From Westiellopsis prolifica IICB1 (GTDB lineage Bacteria > Cyanobacteriota > Cyanobacteriia > Cyanobacteriales > Nostocaceae): a stretch of 64,000 nt of DNA. Numbering within the stretch: the stretch's first letter is position 1; every line of letters begins with the position of its first letter. The notes beneath the pieces are model-generated. The model searched no databases and was not told where the DNA came from. It was given only the letters and a program-made list of their open reading frames with translations. The stretch is taken from positions 414,052 through 478,051 of the forward strand of contig NZ_NAPS01000002.1 of assembly GCF_004323185.1 (NCBI RefSeq), given 5' to 3'. Below, one piece after another: positions 16,977 through 25,233 of the stretch. The position numbers were made by a program, and so were the translations under genes.

Positions 16977-17450
16977 TTAGACCTTCAGGTATTGTCTATA
17001 ATAATTGATTACCTGTTCAATAAATTTTTGCCAATGATCATCGGGAATCCAAATTTTATGTAAATCTTTCTTTGCTTCTGTATCATTGACTCCTTTACAT
17101 AGGTGACGGTAAAGATACATAAAAGCAGAAACTCTTTTATTGGCAGCACAATGTACAAACACCTTTTTATTTGTGTTAGCTTCCATGACTTGGAAAAAAT
17201 CTTTGACATTATCAAAAGTTGGTTTTTCCCAAACCACAGGAATATAAATATATTCCATCTCTTGAGATTCCACTATTTCTTTTTCATGAGTTAAAGCATT
17301 GGGAGAATCTGGTAATGCTAGATTTACCACTAGTTGATATCCTGCTTCTTTGATTAGCGTAAATTCTTCTTCACTCAGTTGTCCTGATGTCGCAATCAAA
17401 TCTGATATTTGCAGGAAATTGTAAATATTCTCAATACAATTGTGGGACAT
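16977..17450 (-). CDS. Cysteine-dependent protein-phosphatase-like protein
   Basis: 157 residues with the layout of small dual-specificity or tyrosine phosphatase-like proteins: NFLQISDLIATSGQLSEEEFTLIKEAGYQLVVNLALPD at the N-terminus and the loop VFVHCAANKRVSAFMYLYR (about residues 105-123). The Cys and Arg are separated by four residues (C-A-A-N-K-R) instead of the usual five in HCX5R, a difference I believe is shared by a cyanobacterial subfamily. Substrate unknown. The gene stands alone. Confidence 0.65.
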   Translation of the reverse strand: MSHNCIENIYNFLQISDLIATSGQLSEEEFTLIKEAGYQLVVNLALPDSPNALTHEKEIVESQEMEYIYIPVVWEKPTFDNVKDFFQVMEANTNKKVFVHCAANKRVSAFMYLYRHLCKGVNDTEAKKDLHKIWIPDDHWQKFIEQVINYYRQYLKV

Positions 17451-17772
17451 TTTTAAATGTGTGAGGCAAGTTGTTAATTTTCAATAACTGAGTCTCAGTT
17501 ATTTACTTAATTCAGGCTGACAGCTATGATGTCCGTTGAAATACTCTTAATAATAATTAATTAACACGTCTAGCGTGGTGAAGTGAAAACGCAGAGAAAT
17601 TGTGATGATGAGTAATTAGACGGACAACATGTGAGATAACGAGTTCTCACAAGAGCTTTGCTAAGAATATATTATCGATGAATTCTGAGTTTTGAATGGG
17701 GTACAAAACCCCACAATTATCAAATGACCAATAACGATAAATCGCGTCTCTAGCAATGACCAATGACCTTAC
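17451..17772. other. Intergenic region with heptamer-type repeats
   Basis: Contains a fragment of the ATCGCGTCTCTAGCAATGACC repeat family (17738-17768) just after the LysR gene and otherwise unremarkable AT-rich DNA. No gene is seen. Confidence 0.5.
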
Positions 17773-18663
17773 TTAAGTTGAGTCAGCTAAACTTTGAAAA
17801 TCAAATTTTTTTAACAATTCTAAAAATTTAAAAACCGCAGGGATATGTAAAGTGTTAGATAAAACTGCAACAGCCATAACTCTTTTTACTGGTACTGGTA
17901 GTTTGTATACCTGCACTTCTGGAGGAATTGGTACTGCTGCTAAACGTGGCAGAATAGCAGCTGTGAGTCCTTGATTAACCATGCTGACAATGGTGGAGTC
18001 TTCTTGAATATGGCTAGCAGTATGCAAAAAAGGTGCTAAATTTTTGATGTGTTCGTGTAGAGGTCTTCCACAGGGTAAGCAAGCCAGCATGACTGGTGAA
18101 TAAACTGCTAAATCTTGCCAAGTAATTTGGGAATTCTTGATTTTGGCATGGGGTGGTAATAAAGCAACATACTCATCTCGGACAATTTCCCAAGTTTCAA
18201 ATTCTTCACCTGTAGGTAGATAAGTAATACCTATATCGGCGCGTCCCTCACGTAAACATTGTTCGACATCTAAGTAAGCGAGGCGTTCTATGATGGTGAC
18301 AGCGATTTCTGGGAATTGATGGTGAAACTTGGCGATCGCTTGTGGTAATAAATGAGTGGCGACACTGCGAAAAGAAGCTATGCGTACATGACCACCATGT
18401 AAACCTTTATGCAGATTTGCTTGTTCTTGCATCATTTCTAAATGTTGCAGAACTGTTTGAGCATGATACAAAATGCGCTCCCCTGCTGGTGTCAAAACTG
18501 CACCGTAGCGACCTCTAGCAAATAAAGGTACACCTAATTCTTCTTCTAAAGTAGCAATGGCATGACTAATTGCTGGTTGAGAAAGCTGTAACTCACTCGC
18601 CGCTTCACTAAAGTTACCACACTCCGCCACTGCAACTAAGGCTCGGATCTGGGAGAGTTTCAT
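17773..18663 (-). CDS. LysR-family transcriptional regulator
   Basis: 296 residues from the ATG at 18663 (MKLSQIRALVAVAE), with GGAATT placed as ribosome-binding site; a TTG four codons upstream is also in frame. N-terminal winged helix: FSEAASELQLSQPAISHAIATLEEELGVPLFARGRYGAVLTPAGERIL. The substrate-binding domain follows (about 87-290; VRIASFRSVATHLLPQAIAKF; VSMVNQGLTAAILPRLA). It is transcribed away from a small gene and a glutathione transferase gene, the natural candidates for regulation. Upstream, ATAGATTTTTACTATCTATA-like symmetry (about 18714-18733) could be an operator. Confidence 0.85.
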   Translation of the reverse strand: MKLSQIRALVAVAECGNFSEAASELQLSQPAISHAIATLEEELGVPLFARGRYGAVLTPAGERILYHAQTVLQHLEMMQEQANLHKGLHGGHVRIASFRSVATHLLPQAIAKFHHQFPEIAVTIIERLAYLDVEQCLREGRADIGITYLPTGEEFETWEIVRDEYVALLPPHAKIKNSQITWQDLAVYSPVMLACLPCGRPLHEHIKNLAPFLHTASHIQEDSTIVSMVNQGLTAAILPRLAAVPIPPEVQVYKLPVPVKRVMAVAVLSNTLHIPAVFKFLELLKKFDFQSLADST

Positions 18664-18829
18664 CGGTAATTCCAATCGAGAATCTGATTTGTTTTTCCCA
18701 AATAGATTGTATCAATAGATTTTTACTATCTATAAATCACATTTATATAATCTATACAAGCCATGATTTGATTGCTCAGTGAGACGTTGCTACAGTTTTG
18801 ATTGTGGATGATCATTCAGGAGCAATTTT

Positions 18830-19102
18830 ATGACAAATAATAGGATGCGTCTACAAAGTCATGACACAAAATTAGAACTAAAAATTGGCTCTCAGCATCT
18901 GTCATTTTTCCAAAAAAACTTGCAGAAGATTTGGCAAGAAATCATTAATTATTTCGTAGCTAGTCAAGAATTACAAGTTAAACAGAAAATAGATCGTCAC
19001 GGTAATCATTATTGGCAAGCCTACGATCCCATAACGGGCAAATCTTTTATGTCAGGTTCAGAATCTGATATGCTTGCATGGATTGAACAACTTTATCGGT
19101 AA
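18830..19102 (+). CDS. Conserved small protein of unknown function
   Basis: 90 residues, preceded by a purine-rich AGGAGCAA sequence. Hydrophilic, with an aromatic-rich C-terminal half (KIDRHGNHYWQAYDPITGKSFMSGSESDMLAWIEQLYR) that looks like a compact alpha/beta unit. I know no function. It ends 6 bp before the glutathione transferase gene, so the two are probably cotranscribed, possibly under the divergent LysR regulator. Confidence 0.65.
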   Translation: MTNNRMRLQSHDTKLELKIGSQHLSFFQKNLQKIWQEIINYFVASQELQVKQKIDRHGNHYWQAYDPITGKSFMSGSESDMLAWIEQLYR

Positions 19103-19108
19103 TGTAAA

Positions 19109-19762
19109 ATGCCAGATTTAACTCTTGTCATCGGTAATAAAAATTATTCATCGTGGTCACTTCGTCCTTGGTTGGCGATGAAGCAATTCGGTTTAGAATT
19201 TCAGGAAATTCGTATTCCTTTATATACCCCAGAAGCTGCATCACAACTTAGTCAATATTCTCCATCCAGGAAAGTACCTGTTTTATTACACGGTAATCAA
19301 CAAATATGGGATTCTCTGGCAATTTGTGAATATTTAGCTGAAGAATTTCCCGATTTTAATTGGTGGCCAGAAGATAAAAATGCTAGAACAATTGCTCGTT
19401 GTATAAGTGCCGAAATGCATTCTAGCTTTCAAAATTTACGTCAAAATATGCCGATGAACTGTCGTGCTAAACTTCCTGGTAAAGGGATGGCACTCGGAGT
19501 ACAAAAAGACATTGATCGCATTACCACTATCTGGCGAGATTGTCGAGATCAATTTGGGAGTGGTGGCGATATGTTATTCGGTCAATTTACCATTGCTGAT
19601 GCCATGTTTGCCCCAGTTGTTTTAAGGTTTGTGACCTATGATGTGCAATTAGATCATATTTCTAAAAATTATGTAGAAGCCATCTTAGCAATCCCAGCAT
19701 TACAAGAATGGATCACAGCAGGAAAAGCAGAGCAAGAAGTTATTCCTGCTTATGCATTTTAG
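19109..19762 (+). CDS. Glutathione S-transferase
   Basis: 217 residues. The thioredoxin-like N-terminal domain has NKNYSSWSLRPWLAMKQFG (catalytic Ser region), SRKVPVLLHGNQQIWDSLAICEYLAEEFP (cis-Pro and the glutathione-binding D-S pair). The helical C-terminal domain has the FTIADAMFAPVVLRF motif. It resembles the YfcF/MaiA-like branch of cytosolic GSTs. Substrate is not predictable. It lies 6 bp after a small gene and opposite a LysR regulator. Confidence 0.85.
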   Translation: MPDLTLVIGNKNYSSWSLRPWLAMKQFGLEFQEIRIPLYTPEAASQLSQYSPSRKVPVLLHGNQQIWDSLAICEYLAEEFPDFNWWPEDKNARTIARCISAEMHSSFQNLRQNMPMNCRAKLPGKGMALGVQKDIDRITTIWRDCRDQFGSGGDMLFGQFTIADAMFAPVVLRFVTYDVQLDHISKNYVEAILAIPALQEWITAGKAEQEVIPAYAF

Positions 19763-20089
19763 AAATTAGTTTATTTGAAATAAGGGAACAGGGAACAAGG
19801 AACAGGGAACAGGAAAAACTAAATAGTTATTATTGTGAGCGATCGCTTGACTCTCTAATCTACACAATCTTGTTTCGACAATTTTTTCACCCATTCTTTT
19901 TTGCATAAAATTTTAGCATTTTTAAACGCAGAGTTTTTCTGTATAGAATTTGTTACGAATTAATTAGACATATGCGTGAAAATAATGTAGAGACTAGCAG
20001 GTGCAACGTCTCTACAGGGATTTTGGGTAACGCATAGTTAATTATCACCAGATGTCTATTCTAGTGTGTACTCATTTTTCATCACTCAT
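19763..20089. other. Intergenic region with GGGAACA repeats
   Basis: Short AGGGAACA/AGGAACA repeats occur at 19783-19816 and a GTAGAGAC..GTCTCTAC inverted repeat at about 19987-20016. No gene is seen. Confidence 0.5.
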
Positions 20090-20521
20090 CTAAATATTTT
20101 CAATTTGAATTTTATTTCCATAGAACATTAGGTGAAACTCACCGACATCAGCCGTAAAACCCCTACGCTCATAAAAAGTTATCATCTCTGGTAAACAATA
20201 AAGAGAAATCAGTTCAACAGAGCTTAATTTAGGATGATTAGTTACTAATTCCATCAATTTAGCCCCAAGTCCCATATTTCTATGACTCGGTTTGACGATC
20301 ACATCATAAATAATAGCTCTATATATATAATCTGTGAGAACACGAGTAAAAGCAACCAAGCAATCGCATTCATCAACTAATCCAATTACAATATCTGATG
20401 CTGCTAGCATCTTCTCGACTTGCTCACGAGTACGCTTGTGACTCCAGAATTCATTTTTGTATAAATCTAATAAATCTAAAATCTGAATTTCAGTTAGTTG
20501 TTCTACAACTTGATAATTCAT
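20090..20521 (-). CDS. GNAT-family N-acetyltransferase
   Basis: 143 residues. The acetyl-CoA motif is VKPSHRNMGLGAKLMELV (R-x-x-G-x-G/A type, about residues 77-94), following the VIYDV beta strand; the C-terminal motif is CLPEMITFYERRGF. The ATG overlaps the stop codon of the upstream alpha/beta hydrolase by 4 bp, so the pair is translationally coupled. The acceptor is unknown. Confidence 0.85.
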   Translation of the reverse strand: MNYQVVEQLTEIQILDLLDLYKNEFWSHKRTREQVEKMLAASDIVIGLVDECDCLVAFTRVLTDYIYRAIIYDVIVKPSHRNMGLGAKLMELVTNHPKLSSVELISLYCLPEMITFYERRGFTADVGEFHLMFYGNKIQIENI

Positions 20522-21339
20522 GAGAGAATCGCTTCAGCTGCTTTGACACTATTATCCAAAAAATTATATTTTTTCATAACTTCGTAGAGATTCATATCTG
20601 TTTCCAATAAACAAGCGTGTCCACTTTCAGGCAATACTACAATTTTAGAATCAGGTAAAATCTTTGCTAACCTTTGCGCTTCCGCCAAAGAAGGTAAAAG
20701 TCGATCTTGACTACTCGCGAGTAGTAAAATAGGTTGAGTTAGTTGACGTAATTGTTTTTCATCAACACCAAATTCTCGAATTAAAGATAATCGCCACAGA
20801 ACAGTTTCTGAAGGTATAGAACGCATGGTTTTCAGCAACTCTTGGCGGTCGCTTCTGGAAATACGTGATAATGTTGCTAAAAATGGTAACAAGCCCAAAG
20901 CACCAATATCGAAAAAGTATGATGGTACGAAATAAGAAAATTGTGACGCCCAATCGTAAAAAGGGCGAAGATGAAAACTAGAAGCAGGATTGATCAGAAT
21001 AATTCTTTCAAATAAATGTGGTGCTGCTACAGCTACTTTTTGAGCCAAACAACCCCCAAAAGATTCACCACATAGATAAACTGATCGTTGGGAACTTTTT
21101 TCTAATTCTGTGTGGATCAAGTCCAAGACATTATTAGTTAATACTTCCCAGCTAGTTAAATCTTCCCGTGGAATTGCCAAACAACGAACATCAAAACCAG
21201 CTTCTAAACCTGCTGTTTGCGATCGCAATAATTGACCAGTGCCATCCATCCCAGGTAAATATACAAACAAGGGATATTCTGGTTGCAGACGTTTGGGAGT
21301 CAAAAAACACGGCTGTAGTGATACTTTTGGGATAGTCAT
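20518..21339 (-). CDS. Alpha/beta hydrolase
   Basis: 273 residues. The nucleophile elbow is LCGESFGGCLAQKVA (Ser about residue 94), with PLFVYLPGMDGTGQLLRSQ as the oxyanion region, LLASSQDRLLPSLAEAQRL supplying the acid, and ESGHACLLETD the catalytic His. A short-chain acyl ester or lipid substrate is plausible, as the neighbour beyond the short repeat tract is an acyltransferase. It shares an operon with the GNAT gene. Confidence 0.82.
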   Translation of the reverse strand: MTIPKVSLQPCFLTPKRLQPEYPLFVYLPGMDGTGQLLRSQTAGLEAGFDVRCLAIPREDLTSWEVLTNNVLDLIHTELEKSSQRSVYLCGESFGGCLAQKVAVAAPHLFERIILINPASSFHLRPFYDWASQFSYFVPSYFFDIGALGLLPFLATLSRISRSDRQELLKTMRSIPSETVLWRLSLIREFGVDEKQLRQLTQPILLLASSQDRLLPSLAEAQRLAKILPDSKIVVLPESGHACLLETDMNLYEVMKKYNFLDNSVKAAEAILS

Positions 21340-21348
21340 TGGTTAAGA

Positions 21349-21471
21349 GTTAATGGTCAAGGGTCAATGGTCAAGTGTCAAGGGTCAATGGTCAAGTGTC
21401 AATTGTCGATTTGAAATTCTCTGTACTCTTGACTATGGACTCTTGACACTGGACTCTTGACTCTTGACTAT
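21349..21471. repeat. Heptamer-type repeats (TCAATGG/TCAAGTG)
   Basis: Tandem GGTCAAGTGTCAAGGGTCAA units (about 21355-21403) and an inverse GACTCTTGACA tract (21425-21470). It fills the gap between two co-oriented genes. No gene is seen. Confidence 0.75.
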
Positions 21472-22194
21472 TCAATAACATCCTTCATGTAATAGATTAG
21501 CAATTTCCCCATGACAATGTTCTGTTAGTTCAGCGACAACAGTTTTAGCTTGTTTGCCTTGATATAGTTGTTGGTGTTGGGGTTTAATCCAATAAGGATG
21601 GCCAACCAACACTGCAACACGATTGTATATCACCAAAGGATGCCAACCAGGTTGATTAAACAACGGTTCCGAAGGATCAAACAAGTTCAATAGTTTGAGA
21701 GGAACAGCTGAGGTGTTAATTTCTTCTATGGAGGCGATCGCAACTGGTAAAATTGCTAAATCTTGTACATTTGCTCGCAATGCTAAATGAGCAAATCCCC
21801 TTTGAAATTCACCCACCCAGTTCGGTTGGGTAAACTTCACCATCGGTTCTGTCCCTTCAGGAAAAACTCCAACCAATTGTTTTGATTGCAACAAAAGTTG
21901 TGCTTGCTTAAAAAAACTTTGTTGACGTTGTTGATTTGCCTCTAGTGGAAAACATCCCAACCCTGCTACTATCTCTCGCATGATTGGTACTTGTCCCATG
22001 TAATGATGGCAAGCAAATCTGATTGAACTCGAAAGTGCTGCCATCAAAATTGGTGCATCCATGAAGCTACGATGATTGCTCACTACCAACACGCTAGCAT
22101 CTTGAGGGATGCGATCCTCATAGTAGCGAAACATCTTGGTTGAGAGTGTCGCCAACAACCAGTGAGAAATATCTAGGGGGCTGTTTACACTCAT
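21472..22194 (-). CDS. 1-acyl-glycerol-3-phosphate acyltransferase-like protein
   Basis: 240 residues of the PlsC family. Motif I is VVSNHRSFMDAPIL (H41 and D46, HX4D), motif III is VGVFPEGTEP (about 115-124), and motif IV is the hydrophobic DLAILPVAIAS. It transfers an acyl chain to lysophosphatidate or a related acceptor at the cytoplasmic membrane face. The short length suits the cyanobacterial PlsC proteins, but which of several paralogues it is cannot be decided. Confidence 0.85.
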   Translation of the reverse strand: MSVNSPLDISHWLLATLSTKMFRYYEDRIPQDASVLVVSNHRSFMDAPILMAALSSSIRFACHHYMGQVPIMREIVAGLGCFPLEANQQRQQSFFKQAQLLLQSKQLVGVFPEGTEPMVKFTQPNWVGEFQRGFAHLALRANVQDLAILPVAIASIEEINTSAVPLKLLNLFDPSEPLFNQPGWHPLVIYNRVAVLVGHPYWIKPQHQQLYQGKQAKTVVAELTEHCHGEIANLLHEGCY

Positions 22195-22855
22195 AACTCT
22201 TCAATATAAATATTTCACAAATATATGTGTTTATCTACATGCTATCTTTACATTTGTTTACTATCTCTGGGACTGCCTTAAGGTAGAGATGTTTGATCTA
22301 TAAACTTCGGAAAATCTTTGCTCCAACAACGGCTGATTTATGATGTCACCAGATAAAAAATGTGAAAACTCTTTTGATTAGAGTTTACACCTCTTGTTTA
22401 AGATAGGCGCGATAAACAAACTTCATCACAAATTATGAAAATATTTCTGTGCGTCACCAGATCTCAACGTTTATTTTTTGTAGAAGTCAGCTATGAGAAA
22501 ATCTCATGAACATTATTTGCAAATCTTTCTCCCCCAATTCCCCTTGCACCTTCTTTGAGGATCACAGACCCGACCTTCCCCTATTTGTAATCCCTATTTC
22601 TAGGAAAATATATATATTTCTATTGTCACAAGCAATTAAACCAAGAAGTTTCGGGGAAATCAATAGCTGCGAATTTCTGTCTTTTTGGCAAAAATTAACT
22701 GAATTTATACCTACAAAAAACAAATTATAAACTAAATAAATTTGTTAATATTCTAGTAGAAGTTGAAAATTAGGTGCTTATGTTATATAATTGCGTGGTT
22801 TTACCTGAATAAGTAAGATAGAAAATAGTTTTAACAACTTATAGTATTATTGTGC
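22195..22855. other. 660-bp intergenic region before metG
   Basis: AT-rich; one 74-codon frame (22506-22730) has no family resemblance and no ribosome-binding site, so I do not call it. The metG promoter must lie in the last 100 bp. No repeat or RNA is recognised. Confidence 0.5.
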
Positions 22856-24451
22856 ATGAATCTAGTGGATAAAACAGAAAAAACATTTGCACTTACAACA
22901 CCGCTATATTATGTAAACGACTTGCCTCATATTGGTAGTGCATATACAACTATCGCCGCCGATGTGGTGGCACGTTTCCAAAGACTTTTAGGGCGTCCAG
23001 TACTACTAGTAACTGGTACAGACGAGCATGGGCTGAAAATTCAGCGAACAGCCGAAAATAAAGGTATATCGCCACAAAAGTTCTGCGATGAAATGTCTAG
23101 TGGCTTTGTTTCTTTGTGGCAAGTGCTAAATATTAAATATGATCGCTTTATCCGGACTAGCGATTCTCGTCACGAAGCAATAGTTAAAGAATTCTTCCAA
23201 CGAGTATGGAAAAAGGGTGATATCTACCAAGGACAGCAAAAAGGTTGGTACTGCGTCTCCTGTGAAGAATTCAAAGAAGAACGAGAATTACTAGAGGGAC
23301 ATCGCTGTCCAATCCACACTAACAAAGAAGCAGAGTGGCGAGACGAGAAGAACTACTTTTTCAAGTTATCTAAGTATCAAACCCAGCTGGAAGCGCTCTA
23401 CCAATCTCAACCAGATTTTATTCAACCAGAAACTCGTCGTAATGAAGTTCTCAACTTCGTCAAACAAGGGTTGCAGGATTTTTCAATTTCACGGGTCAAT
23501 TTAGATTTGGGTTTTCGAGTCCCAACTGATCCGGAACATACCCTTTATGTTTGGTTTGATGCGCTCTTGGGTTATGTAACAGCATTGTTGGAATCAGACG
23601 CAGAACCAACACTAGAAAACGCTTTAACAAAATGGTGGCCGATTAACTTGCATTTAATTGGTAAGGATATCTTGCGCTTTCATGCAGTTTACTGGCCTGC
23701 CATGCTAATGTCAGCTGATTTACCTCTACCAAAACAGGTTTTCGGACACGGCTTTTTAACCAAAGACGGTCTGAAAATGGGCAAATCTCTTGGTAATACT
23801 GTTGATCCCGTCGCTTTAACCACAATCTACGGTGCAGATGCTGTTCGTTATTACTTTCTTAAGGAAATCGAATTTGGCAGAGATGGCGACTTTAATGAAG
23901 GTAGATTCATTGATGTTCTAAATGCAGATTTGGCAAATGACTTAGGAAATTTGCTCAATCGTACTTTAGGCATGGTGAAAAAATATTGTGCTGGTAATGT
24001 GCCACCAATTACAAATGAAGATATACCTAATGATAGTGCTTTGAAATCAATCGGTTTATGTCTAGGGGAACAGGTAAAAAATGCTTACGAAGCGTTAGCG
24101 TTCGATAAAGCTTGTGACACAATCTTGAAACTGGTACGAGCCAGCAACAAATTTATTGATGAACAAGCTCCTTGGTCTTTATACAAACAAGGACAGCAAC
24201 AAGCTACAGAAAAAGTATTGTACTCTGTCTTGGAATCAGTGAGATTGGCTGCTTACCTCCTATCTCCAGTGATCCCAAACATCAGTAACAATATTTATCA
24301 GCAACTAGGTTTTGAAATCGACTTTAATAACCAAGCACAAACTTCCATTACCGCTCCTTTTGCCATTCATGGCACATGGGGAGTGCTAACTGACAAACAA
24401 AAACTGGGTGAACCCTCTCCAGTGTTTAAACGCATAGAACCATCTAAATAA
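22856..24451 (+). CDS. metG: Methionyl-tRNA synthetase
   Basis: 531 residues from the ATG at 22856; a TTG two codons upstream is in frame. Class I aminoacyl-tRNA synthetase: the HIGH signature appears as PHIGSAY, KMSKS as LKMGKSLGNTV, and the connective peptide has a CVSCEEFKEERELLEGHRCP zinc-knuckle region. An alpha-helical anticodon domain follows, with no C-terminal EMAP-II extension, as in the shorter bacterial form. Charges tRNA-Met in the cytoplasm; essential. Confidence 0.95.
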   Translation: MNLVDKTEKTFALTTPLYYVNDLPHIGSAYTTIAADVVARFQRLLGRPVLLVTGTDEHGLKIQRTAENKGISPQKFCDEMSSGFVSLWQVLNIKYDRFIRTSDSRHEAIVKEFFQRVWKKGDIYQGQQKGWYCVSCEEFKEERELLEGHRCPIHTNKEAEWRDEKNYFFKLSKYQTQLEALYQSQPDFIQPETRRNEVLNFVKQGLQDFSISRVNLDLGFRVPTDPEHTLYVWFDALLGYVTALLESDAEPTLENALTKWWPINLHLIGKDILRFHAVYWPAMLMSADLPLPKQVFGHGFLTKDGLKMGKSLGNTVDPVALTTIYGADAVRYYFLKEIEFGRDGDFNEGRFIDVLNADLANDLGNLLNRTLGMVKKYCAGNVPPITNEDIPNDSALKSIGLCLGEQVKNAYEALAFDKACDTILKLVRASNKFIDEQAPWSLYKQGQQQATEKVLYSVLESVRLAAYLLSPVIPNISNNIYQQLGFEIDFNNQAQTSITAPFAIHGTWGVLTDKQKLGEPSPVFKRIEPSK

Positions 24452-24492
24452 TATTAGCTAGTTCTTTCAATCTCTGATTTTGTTTACTTGGT

Positions 24493-24515
24493 CAGGGCTG
24501 ATGCAATTAGCCCTG
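24493..24515 (+). terminator. Hairpin between metG and the NYN gene
   Basis: CAGGGCT (24493-24499) pairs with AGCCCTG (24509-24515) with a 9-nt loop. No T-run follows, so it is a possible but unproven terminator. Confidence 0.4.
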
Positions 24516-24603
24516 AAAGCTTATCATAAGTTCTTCAAACTCTATGTAAATCTCAAAAATTCAGTATCAATTATTTTTTTGATAAAAATGAGGTATGACA
24601 ATA

Positions 24604-25233
24604 ATGTTGAATAATCTGGAAAACGACTCGATCTTCACGCCAGAGCAAGTTTTAGAGAATCGAGGTCGTGTTGCCATTTTTATTGATGGCTCAAATTTAT
24701 TTTATGCAGCACTTCAATTAGGTATTGAAATCGATTATACCAAGTTGCTATGTAGATTAACAGGCGGCTCTAGATTGTTACGTGCTTTTTTTTATACTGG
24801 TGTAGATAGAACCAACGAAAAGCAACAGGGCTTTTTACTGTGGATGCGTCGTAACGGGTATCGGGTCATAGCCAAGGATTTAGTCCAACTACCAGATGGT
24901 TCTAAAAAGGCCAATTTAGATGTAGAAATTGCGGTAGATATGATGGCTTTAGTAGATTCCTATGATACAGCAGTGTTAGTCAGTGGAGATGGGGATCTGG
25001 CCTACGCAGTCAACTCCGTGAGTTATCGTGGTGTGCGGGTAGAAGTAGTCAGCTTGCGTTCAATGACTAGTGATAGTTTAATTAATGTGAGCGATCGCTA
25101 CATAGATTTAGAAGCCATCAAAGAAGATATCCAAAAAACTCCACGCCAAAGCTATCCCTATCGACCCCTAACAGGTATAGATTTTTTAGACCAACCCAGA
25201 GAAATTGAGGGACAGTTGGAAGTTCAAGAATGA
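24604..25233 (+). CDS. NYN-domain (LabA-like/DUF88) protein
   Basis: 209 residues from the ATG at 24604; GAGGT at 24590-24594 lies 9 nt before it, whereas an in-frame ATG three codons earlier would abut that site. The PIN-like NYN fold has VAIFIDGSNLFYAALQ, KKANLDVEIAVDMMALVDSYDTAVLVSGDGDLAYAV with three conserved Asp, and VVSLRSMTSDSLINVSDRYIDL. LabA, of this family, affects circadian output in Synechococcus; most members are probable RNases. The stop codon overlaps the lptC start (ATGA), implying cotranslation with an envelope-assembly gene. Confidence 0.85.
   Translation: MLNNLENDSIFTPEQVLENRGRVAIFIDGSNLFYAALQLGIEIDYTKLLCRLTGGSRLLRAFFYTGVDRTNEKQQGFLLWMRRNGYRVIAKDLVQLPDGSKKANLDVEIAVDMMALVDSYDTAVLVSGDGDLAYAVNSVSYRGVRVEVVSLRSMTSDSLINVSDRYIDLEAIKEDIQKTPRQSYPYRPLTGIDFLDQPREIEGQLEVQE

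Noticed and set aside
22506-22730. 74-codon reading frame before metG
   Set aside because: No ribosome-binding site, no recognisable domain, and AT-driven composition; probably chance.
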